DNA from: Psychrilyobacter sp.
Lineage (GTDB): Bacteria; Fusobacteriota; Fusobacteriia; Fusobacteriales; Fusobacteriaceae
Assembly: GCA_030621995.1 (NCBI GenBank)
Contig: JAUXGP010000068.1
Coordinates: 1 to 8,120, forward strand
Reading direction: 5' to 3'
DNA: 8,120 nt
The stretch's first letter is position 1. Each line of letters starts with the position of its first letter. The position numbers were made by a program, and so were the translations under genes. Positions 1 to 5,009 of the stretch are shown here, piece after piece. The notes beneath the pieces are model-generated. The model worked only from the letters and a program-made list of their open reading frames with translations. It had not been told where the DNA came from and ran no database searches.

Positions 1-72
1 CTATGTGAGAAGAAAAAAGGGTTAGTTATATATATACAAGAAATCATATGAAAATTAAAAATATTTATGAAG

Positions 73-102
73 AAGCCAATCTAATCAGTTGGCTTTTTTT
101 TT
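73..102 (+). terminator. Intrinsic terminator of the upstream unit
   Basis: AAGCCAA (73-79) pairs with TTGGCTT (89-95), a 7-bp stem with a 9-nt loop. A run of nine T follows from 94 to 102. It must end a gene lying left of the window. Two short open tails run in from the left edge (stops at 23-25 and 49-51) and either could be its C-terminus, so the upstream gene is not identified. Confidence 0.75.
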
Positions 103-120
103 AAGGTTATTTAGTTTTGG

Positions 121-151
121 TTGAGGAAGTGTTTTCTAAATATGATATAAT
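121..151 (+). promoter_or_regulatory. Probable promoter of the 183-752 gene
   Basis: A perfect TATAAT at 146-151 is preceded by TGA at 143-145, giving an extended -10 element (TGnTATAAT). A poor -35 candidate, TTGAGG, lies at 121-126 with a 19-nt spacer. The extended -10 probably compensates. Predicted transcription start is near 158, about 25 nt ahead of the start codon. Confidence 0.55.
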
Positions 152-182
152 GAGATATTAAAAATAAAATGGAGTGATAAAG

Positions 183-752
183 ATGAAAAAAGTAATTTTA
201 ATATTTATTATATTATCCAGCCTAAGTTTAGCCAGTGACATCAGTATTCAGTTATCTGAAAAGGCAATGAATTCATTTATAACAGCCATAAGCCCCTTAG
301 AATTTCAAAAGGAAATTAAAGTTTTAGACCAGAAAACAATGGCTCAATACAGTATAAAAAATATGACGATAGAGCTAAAAAAGGATCAGATCTATGTAAG
401 CGGCAATCTTAATTTAAATCTTAATGGAAGCACATTAGATGCCGGTATTAATGGGGAATTAAAACCTGTTTTAGATAATAAAACAGGGGTCTTATCATTG
501 AAATTAGCAAAGGTAAATATAGTTGGACTGGAGTTTTTAAAATTGGACAGGGCTTTAAAAGATCAGGTTTTAATACCTTTAAAACTTAATGATTTAAAGC
601 CTATAAAGATCAAAAAAAATGACAGTGAATATCAGGAAATATATCCAAAAATTAAAAATGAGAATATTATAGTAACGGATAAACTGATAACGGTTAATGG
701 AGACATATCATTTGAAAAGGGTGAAACAGTTATAAAAACAGAAACTAGATAA
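183..752 (+). CDS. Secreted/periplasmic protein of unknown function, DUF1439/YceB-like
   Basis: A 189-residue protein is read from ATG 183, with GGAG at 171-174 placed 8 nt upstream. An in-frame GTG at 174 overlaps that ribosome site and is a less likely start. Residues 1-17 form a signal peptide: two lysines, a hydrophobic stretch of Ile/Leu/Val/Phe, then Ser-Leu-Ala as a signal peptidase I site. No lipobox Cys is present, so it is probably soluble periplasmic rather than a lipoprotein. The mature part has no enzyme motif. It alternates short beta-like stretches (around residues 55-85 and 93-110) with a helix-like segment near 113-125, recalling the layout of the YceB/DUF1439 group, which belongs to or resembles the lipid-binding TULIP folds. 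That resemblance is by pattern only. The gene stands alone, with its own promoter, and the next promoter (valS) begins 24 nt after its stop. No good terminator follows it. Confidence 0.85.
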   Translation: MKKVILIFIILSSLSLASDISIQLSEKAMNSFITAISPLEFQKEIKVLDQKTMAQYSIKNMTIELKKDQIYVSGNLNLNLNGSTLDAGINGELKPVLDNKTGVLSLKLAKVNIVGLEFLKLDRALKDQVLIPLKLNDLKPIKIKKNDSEYQEIYPKIKNENIIVTDKLITVNGDISFEKGETVIKTETR

Positions 753-776
753 CTAAATTTTTTTAAATTTTGTAAA

Positions 777-805
777 TTGACAAAAGTCTAAAAAAATGGT
801 AGTAT
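777..805 (+). promoter_or_regulatory. Strong promoter of the leader peptide-valS unit
   Basis: A consensus -35 TTGACA (777-782) and -10 TAGTAT (800-805) are separated by exactly 17 nt. TGG at 797-799 adds an extended -10. Predicted start is near 812. This places the leader peptide's ribosome site only about 10 nt and its ATG about 27 nt from the 5' end, typical of attenuator leaders. It is the best promoter match in the window. Confidence 0.8.
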
Positions 806-838
806 TTATTAATAAATTTAGAGGGAGGAAATACATTT

Positions 839-889
839 ATGAAAAGAGTAGAGGTCAGAGTTAATCACATTTTAATCAAATTGATATAG
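839..889 (+). CDS. Putative regulatory leader peptide of valS (16 aa)
   Basis: The ORF encodes MKRVEVRVNHILIKLI and ends in TAG at 887-889. A good ribosome site, AGGGAGG (822-828), lies 10 nt upstream of ATG. Three of 16 codons are valine (GTA 848-850, GTC 854-856, GTT 860-862) at alternating positions 4, 6 and 8; the second half holds three Ile and two Leu codons. It sits between a strong promoter and an intrinsic terminator ahead of valS. The stop codon lies 2 nt before the first arm of the predicted antiterminator. Known leader peptides of amino-acid and synthetase operons (for example pheM ahead of pheST in E. coli) have this arrangement. I infer that ribosome stalling at Val codons when charged tRNA-Val is scarce controls read-through into valS. 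The valine density is moderate, so a chance ORF is possible but unlikely given the ribosome site. Confidence 0.65.
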   Translation: MKRVEVRVNHILIKLI

Positions 890-955
890 GTGATAGCTAT
901 GGTTTTGAATTTTTATAAAACCCTTGAATAATATAAAGAGATTAAAGTAGCTATT
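864..955 (+). promoter_or_regulatory. Attenuator: competing leader and antiterminator pairings of valS
   Basis: Three alternative pairings can be drawn. Arm 1, ATCAC (864-868) inside the leader ORF, pairs with GTGAT (890-894). Arm 2 (892-900, containing ATAGCTAT) pairs with 947-955 in the left arm of the terminator: seven Watson-Crick pairs plus a G-U at each end. Within that loop GGTTTT (901-906) pairs with AAAACC (917-922) and could stack on it. A ribosome stalled at Val8 (860-862) would mask arm 1 and free arm 2 to form the antiterminator. A ribosome at the stop codon would cover arm 2 and let the terminator form. The pairings are read by eye; no folding energies were computed. Confidence 0.55.
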
Positions 956-981
956 TTGAATAAAATAGCTACTATTTTTTT
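946..981 (+). terminator. Intrinsic terminator in the valS leader (attenuator)
   Basis: AGTAGCTATTTT (946-957) and AAAATAGCTACT (962-973) form a perfect 12-bp stem around a GAAT loop, followed by A and seven T (975-981). It lies 25 nt before valS and after the leader ORF, so it would stop transcription before the structural gene. Its left arm is shared with the predicted antiterminator. Confidence 0.85.
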
Positions 982-1006
982 GTAAAATAAACTTAGGAGG
1001 TCAGTT

Positions 1007-3658
1007 ATGACGGAATTAGACAAGATATATTCTCCAACGGAGATCGAAGACAAGTGGTACAAAATATGGGAAGAAAATAAATACTTCAGGGCAACTATGG
1101 ATGAGGATAAGCCGAATTATTCAATAGTTATGCCTCCTCCAAATGTAACAGGGATCTTGCATGTAGGACATGTATTGAATAATACAATCCAGGACGTACT
1201 GATCAGACATAAAAGGATGAGCGGATACAATACCCTTTGGATGCCGGGAACAGATCATGCAGGGATCGCTACTCAAAATAAGGTAGAGAGACAATTAGCT
1301 GAAGAAGGACTGACAAAGGAAGATCTGGGAAGAGATAAGTTTATCGAGAGAACATGGGAATGGAAAGAAAAACATGGTGGAATGATAACGGCTCAGCTGA
1401 GAAAATTAGGAGCTTCTCTGGACTGGGAAAAGGAAAGATTTACCATGGATGAAGGATTATCTGAATCGGTATCGGATATCTTCATAAATTTATACAACGA
1501 CGGATTAATTTACCAGGGTGAATATATGGTTAACTGGTGTCCTAGATGTGGAACTGCATTAGCTGACGATGAGGTAGATCATACAGACAAAGCCGGCAGT
1601 ATGTGGCATATAAAATATCCGGTAAAAGATTCAGATGAGATCTTTGTAGTAGCTACAACCAGACCAGAAACAATGCTGGGAGATACAGGGGTAGCTGTAA
1701 ATCCTGATGATGCCAGATATAAGCACCTGGTAGGGAAATTTGTAATCCTGCCATTGACTGGAAGAGAAATTCCTATCATAGCTGATGATTATGTAGATAT
1801 GGAATTTGGAACAGGAGTAGTAAAAATGACTCCAGCCCATGACCCCAATGACTTTGAAATCGGGAAAAGACATAACTTAGAAATTATGAGTATCTTAACT
1901 AAAGATGCAAAGATCAACGAGTTAGGCGGGAAATATGAAGGAATGACCCGTGAAGAAGCAAGAATTGCCATCGTTGCTGATCTGGAAGAGCAGGGATTCA
2001 TGGAAAAAATAGAAAATCATCCCCACAGTGTAGGAGGATGTTATAGATGTAATACAACTATCGAGCCCAGAGTATCTCACCAGTGGTTTGTCAGCATGAA
2101 AACATTGGCTGATAAGGCATTGGAAGTAGTATACAACGGTGATATTAAGATCATGCCTAAGAGATGGGAAAAAGTATACTATAACTGGTTAGAAAATATA
2201 AGAGACTGGTGTATCTCCAGACAGATCTGGTGGGGACATAGAATCCCGGCATACTATGGTCCGGATGATTATATCTTCGTAGCCAAATCAGAGGAAGAAG
2301 CATTGGAACAGGCTAAAAAACATTATGGTAAAGAAGTAGAATTAAGACAGGAAACTGATGTATTGGATACTTGGTTCAGTTCAGGATTATGGCCGTTTTC
2401 TACCATGGGCTGGCCTGAAAAAACAGAGATGCTGGAAAGATTTTATCCTACAAATACCATTGTAACAGGAGCAGATATTTTATTCTTCTGGATAGCTAGA
2501 ATGGTAATGATGGGAATGTATGAAATGAAGGAGATCCCATTTGAAAATGTAGTCTTACATGGAATAGTAAGGGATGAGCAGGGTAGAAAGATGTCTAAAT
2601 CACTGGGGAACTCACCGGATCCGCTTTACTTAATCGATAAATATGGTGCAGATGCAATGAGATTTACCATGGTATACAACACTTCCCAGGGGCAGGATGT
2701 ACATTTTTCTGAAAAGTCACTGGAAATGGGAAGAAACTTTGCCAACAAGATGTGGAATGTATCCAGGTTTGTACTTATGAACTTAGAAGGGTTTGATATC
2801 AATACTGTGGACAGATCGGAATTAAAATTAGAATTAGTGGACAGGTGGATTGAATCAAAGTTGCAAAAAACAGCTAAAGAAGTAGATGGGCATTTAGAAA
2901 AATTTGCTTTAGATGAAGCTGCTAAATCTGTTTACGAATTTATCAGAGGAGATTTCTGTGACTGGTATGTAGAGATAGCTAAGACCAGATTATATGAATC
3001 GGAAGATGAAACAGCTAAAAAAACTGCTCAATATATGTTATGGACAATGTTAGAAAATGGGCTTAGATTATTACACCCGTTTATGCCGTTTATCACGGAA
3101 GAAATCTGGCAAAAATTAGGAGCTAAAGGTGAAACAATCATGCTTGAAACTTTCCCTACTTGTGATGAAACTTTAGTAGACGAAGAAGCTGAAAGATCTT
3201 TCGAATATTTACAATCTGTGGTTTCTGCACTTAGAAACATAAGAGCTGAGATAAATATATCTCCTGCCAAGGAAGTAAAAGCAATCTTAAGAACCAGCAA
3301 TGAATCTGAGATTAAAACTTTAGAAAATAATAAAACTTTCCTGACTAAGCTGGCTAAATTAGAAACTTTAGAATTTGGAGATGTAGCAAAACCTACAGGT
3401 GCAGGATTCAGAGTAGTAAAAGATTCTGAACTGTATGTACCATTAGCAGGACTATTGGATCCTGAGGTTGAGATCAAGAAGATAGAGGCACAGATGGTTA
3501 AGGTAGAGAAGGATCTGGCTAAGGTAAATGGTAAATTATCCAATGAGAAATTTACTTCCAAGGCACCTGCTCATATCTTAGAGAGAGAAAGAAAGATACA
3601 AAAAGAATACCAGGATAAGTTAGATAAATTATCTGAAAACTTAAAAGCATTTAAATAA
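1007..3658 (+). CDS. valS: Valyl-tRNA synthetase
   Basis: This 883-residue class Ia aminoacyl-tRNA synthetase charges tRNA-Val with valine in the cytoplasm. The start at 1007 has AGGAGG at 995-1000. Visible signatures are the HIGH motif as HVGH (52-55) after Pro-Pro-Pro-Asn, and KMSKS at 528-532. The CP1 editing domain has TTRPE at 217-221 and the AHDPND motif with Asp279, expected to clear misacylated Thr. Cys pairs at 178/181 (CPRC) and 345/348 (CYRC) bracket the editing insert and may bind zinc, as in related synthetases. The anticodon-binding helical domain covers about 600-770, and the C-terminal roughly 65 residues are Lys/Glu-rich, matching the coiled-coil arm typical of bacterial ValRS. 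Length is normal for the family. It is a single-gene unit with its own promoter, leader peptide and terminators at both ends. Several minus-strand open frames within it are shadows. Confidence 0.98.
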   Translation: MTELDKIYSPTEIEDKWYKIWEENKYFRATMDEDKPNYSIVMPPPNVTGILHVGHVLNNTIQDVLIRHKRMSGYNTLWMPGTDHAGIATQNKVERQLAEEGLTKEDLGRDKFIERTWEWKEKHGGMITAQLRKLGASLDWEKERFTMDEGLSESVSDIFINLYNDGLIYQGEYMVNWCPRCGTALADDEVDHTDKAGSMWHIKYPVKDSDEIFVVATTRPETMLGDTGVAVNPDDARYKHLVGKFVILPLTGREIPIIADDYVDMEFGTGVVKMTPAHDPNDFEIGKRHNLEIMSILTKDAKINELGGKYEGMTREEARIAIVADLEEQGFMEKIENHPHSVGGCYRCNTTIEPRVSHQWFVSMKTLADKALEVVYNGDIKIMPKRWEKVYYNWLENIRDWCISRQIWWGHRIPAYYGPDDYIFVAKSEEEALEQAKKHYGKEVELRQETDVLDTWFSSGLWPFSTMGWPEKTEMLERFYPTNTIVTGADILFFWIARMVMMGMYEMKEIPFENVVLHGIVRDEQGRKMSKSLGNSPDPLYLIDKYGADAMRFTMVYNTSQGQDVHFSEKSLEMGRNFANKMWNVSRFVLMNLEGFDINTVDRSELKLELVDRWIESKLQKTAKEVDGHLEKFALDEAAKSVYEFIRGDFCDWYVEIAKTRLYESEDETAKKTAQYMLWTMLENGLRLLHPFMPFITEEIWQKLGAKGETIMLETFPTCDETLVDEEAERSFEYLQSVVSALRNIRAEINISPAKEVKAILRTSNESEIKTLENNKTFLTKLAKLETLEFGDVAKPTGAGFRVVKDSELYVPLAGLLDPEVEIKKIEAQMVKVEKDLAKVNGKLSNEKFTSKAPAHILERERKIQKEYQDKLDKLSENLKAFK

Positions 3659-3665
3659 AAAAACT

Positions 3666-3693
3666 CAGGGAATCCATTTGGATTCCCTGTTTT
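3666..3693 (+). terminator. Intrinsic terminator of valS
   Basis: CAGGGAATCC (3666-3675) pairs perfectly with GGATTCCCTG (3680-3689) around an ATTT loop, followed by TTTTAATTTTA. It lies 7 nt after the valS stop. Its sequence closely resembles the terminator at 4112-4136. Confidence 0.9.
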
Positions 3694-3740
3694 AATTTTA
3701 AGGTATTTCTAATATTTTGTTGTATACTTATAGTGGGAAT

Positions 3741-3769
3741 TTGGAATATGTTATAACAATGGATTATGA
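3741..3769 (+). promoter_or_regulatory. Possible promoter of the 3797-4090 gene
   Basis: TTGGAA (3741-3746) and TTATGA (3764-3769) are spaced by 17 nt. An alternative extended -10, TGT followed by TATAAC (3749-3757), overlaps it. Neither is close to consensus, but the valS terminator just upstream means some promoter must lie between 3694 and 3796. Confidence 0.35.
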
Positions 3770-3796
3770 AAGTAAAGATATAAACAGGAGGGAGTC

Positions 3797-4090
3797 ATGA
3801 AAAATTTAATAGTAAAGGCTATAGAAGAAAAAAGACTGATATCATTGACCTATGATAGTTTAGACAGAATCGTAGAACCCCATGCTTGCGGTATATCAAC
3901 TAAGGGGGATCAAACATTGCGTTGTTTTCAAATAAAAGGAAGTCATGCTTCTAAAAAACATCATGACTGGATGCTTTTAAAGTTTTCAAAGATAAGTAAT
4001 TTAGAAGTTTTGGAGAAAAAATTTGATAAACCAAGAACAGGATATAAAAAAGGTGATAAAGCGTTGAAAATTATTTTTAAAGAGTTATAA
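3797..4090 (+). CDS. Small WYL-like domain protein without a DNA-binding domain
   Basis: A 97-residue protein with a strong ribosome site, AGGAGG (3786-3791), 5 nt ahead of ATG. It resembles a stand-alone WYL domain. An N-terminal helix with AIEEKR (8-13) is followed by a beta strand ISLTY (15-19), then Arg24 with VEPH (26-29). A turn and LRCFQIKG (41-48) follow, then a strand with WMLLKFSKISNLEVL (58-72), and an F-x-x-PR-x-GY motif (76-83). WYL domains are ligand-sensing modules usually fused to a winged helix in transcription regulators. Here there is no room for one, so DNA binding would need a partner, or the protein may sense a nucleotide or metabolite on its own. Length fits one WYL core. 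The gene is monocistronic between two near-identical terminators. The family call is by pattern, with moderate certainty; the biological role is unknown. Confidence 0.85.
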   Translation: MKNLIVKAIEEKRLISLTYDSLDRIVEPHACGISTKGDQTLRCFQIKGSHASKKHHDWMLLKFSKISNLEVLEKKFDKPRTGYKKGDKALKIIFKEL

Positions 4091-4111
4091 ATGAAGTGTA
4101 ATAATAAAGGT

Positions 4112-4151
4112 CAGGGATTCCTAATTGGAATTCCTGTTTTATTTTATTTTT
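4112..4151 (+). terminator. Terminator between the WYL-like gene and convergent gntR
   Basis: CAGGGATTCC (4112-4121) pairs with GGAATTCCTG (4127-4136), ten pairs including one G-U, with loop TAATT. On the plus strand a T-rich tract follows (TTTTATTTTATTTTT, 4137-4151). The tract overlaps the last codons of the convergent gntR gene. Reading the other way the hairpin is followed only by a weak ACCTTTATTATT tail, so it probably serves gntR less well. Confidence 0.85.
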
Positions 4152-4869
4152 CCACCGTCAGGATAAATTCAAAATTATTTGTATTGAAATAGGAAAGGCA
4201 ATATTCAAAGGGAATGTTGCCTTCTAAAAAATTTGTATCGATAACCTTTAAGAGTAGTTCTCCTTTTTTCAGGTGAAGCAGTTTAGAGAGGAGATCATCA
4301 GTCATCTGTGGAAAAACTCTGTGACGATTTTTTATGATTTTTTTCTCCAGGATATTTTCGACATATTTATATTTGGATCCCCTCATATCTTTTTTCCTGA
4401 GGTCAGGGAAAAGCTTGACGGGCATATAGGTTTTTTCATAGATATAGGGGACCTCATTGACATATCTTATTCGTTCAAAATAATAGAGTTTTTCCCCCTC
4501 CTCCACTTTCAATTCCTGGCAGAGGTTTCCGAAAGCTATTGTTTTTTGAAATTTAATGACCTCAGTCCGGGGTTTTTTATTTTTAGAGGAGATCTCCTGG
4601 GTAAATCCGCTTAAAATTTTGTTTCCTTGATTAAAGGTATCTTTAACAAAACTTCCGACTCCCTTTTGTTTGATAATTAGATTTTCGTTTAAAAGGATCT
4701 CCAGTGCCCTCCTTATGGTAAGTCTTGAAACAGAATATTTTATGGAAAGAGCTGTTTCAGAGGGGAGCTTGGTCTGGGGTTTATAAACTCCTGCTTTGAT
4801 TTTTTCACTTAAAATATTGGCAATTTTCCTGTATACAACTTCCCTCTTATTTTTTATGATTTTAATCAC
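4144..4869 (-). CDS. GntR-family (HutC type) transcription regulator with UTRA domain
   Basis: This is a cytoplasmic DNA-binding regulator, probably a repressor of the divergent 6-phospho-beta-glucosidase gene and of itself. From GTG 4869 it is 241 residues, the usual HutC-group length. The N-terminal winged helix (about residues 12-75) shows YRKIANILSEKIKAGVY, then LPSE, and the recognition-helix region SRLTIRRALEIL followed by the wing KGVGSFV. The rest is a UTRA ligand-binding domain; YIYEKTYMPVKLFPDL is a typical stretch. In this subgroup UTRA domains bind sugar phosphates or similar effectors, so a phosphorylated beta-glucoside is a plausible inducer (inference from context). The start is uncertain: the open frame reaches TTG 4920, but that codon lacks a ribosome site and lies in the predicted -35 box. 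GTG 4869 has only AGGA 1 nt away. It converges on the WYL-like gene. Confidence 0.9.
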   Translation of the reverse strand: MIKIIKNKREVVYRKIANILSEKIKAGVYKPQTKLPSETALSIKYSVSRLTIRRALEILLNENLIIKQKGVGSFVKDTFNQGNKILSGFTQEISSKNKKPRTEVIKFQKTIAFGNLCQELKVEEGEKLYYFERIRYVNEVPYIYEKTYMPVKLFPDLRKKDMRGSKYKYVENILEKKIIKNRHRVFPQMTDDLLSKLLHLKKGELLLKVIDTNFLEGNIPFEYCLSYFNTNNFEFILTVEK

Positions 4870-4891
4870 ATCCTGTATATGTATTTGATAT

Positions 4892-4920
4892 ATTTTAACT
4901 TTATTTTTAAATAAAATCAA
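4892..4920 (-). promoter_or_regulatory. Predicted promoter of the GntR regulator gene
   Basis: Read on the minus strand, TTGATT (4920-4915) and TAAAAT (4897-4892) are spaced by 17 nt, with a start predicted near 4885. This falls downstream of the TTG at 4920 and so favours a start codon at 4869 or later, leaving a leader of about 16 nt. Confidence 0.5.
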
Positions 4921-4931
4921 GGGCTAAAAGA

Positions 4932-4960
4932 TTGACAACCGGTTTAAGAGAAGATATTAT
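4932..4960 (+). promoter_or_regulatory. Promoter of licH with palindromes in the spacer and -10
   Basis: A consensus -35 TTGACA (4932-4937) and -10 TATTAT (4955-4960) are separated by exactly 17 nt; the predicted start is near 4967, about 43 nt ahead of licH. The spacer contains a perfect palindrome AACCGGTT (4937-4944), and AGATATTATCT (4952-4962) is a perfect odd-centred palindrome over the -10. Either could be a protein-binding site. The divergent gntR promoter starts 11 bp away. Confidence 0.75.
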
Positions 4961-5009
4961 CTAAGTATACAGGAGAGACAAAAATAAAATTTTACCGGAG
5001 GAGGTAAAG

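Larger units (their letters stand above)
4827..4974. promoter_or_regulatory. Three TATACAGGA repeats, candidate GntR operators
   Basis: The exact 9-mer TATACAGGA occurs three times. One copy is on the plus strand at 4966-4974, at the predicted licH start site. Two are on the minus strand, at 4879-4871 (just after the predicted gntR start) and 4835-4827 (inside the gntR coding region). The first and third are preceded by G, giving the palindrome GTATAC; the third extends to TGTATACA. Each copy points in the direction of the gene it precedes or lies in. GntR proteins bind short inverted repeats of the GT-n-AC type, so these are reasonable operators, but the assignment is inference. The AGGA end might alternatively reflect ribosome-site sequence. 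Confidence 0.4.

Noticed and set aside
1..51. C-terminal tail of an upstream gene
   Set aside because: Two frames stay open from the left edge (stops at 23-25 and 49-51), with only 7 or 16 residues visible. Neither can be chosen.
753..776. AAATTT-AAATTT hairpin as terminator of the 183-752 gene
   Set aside because: The stem is made only of A-T pairs with a 4-nt loop and would be very unstable; it is likely just AT-rich sequence before the valS promoter.
806..1006. T-box riboswitch ahead of valS
   Set aside because: The conserved T-box sequence (AGGGTGG-type with downstream GCG) and a specifier-loop stem are absent, and the leader is too short. A short ORF with its own ribosome site explains the terminator better.
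1579..3561. Several minus-strand open frames within valS (66 to 177 codons)
   Set aside because: They lie opposite a well-supported synthetase gene, have serine-rich shadow-like compositions and no ribosome sites.
4273..4614. Plus-strand 113-codon frame opposite the GntR gene
   Set aside because: It is rich in Phe and Ile as expected from the reverse of an AT-rich gene, and is fully inside a recognised regulator.
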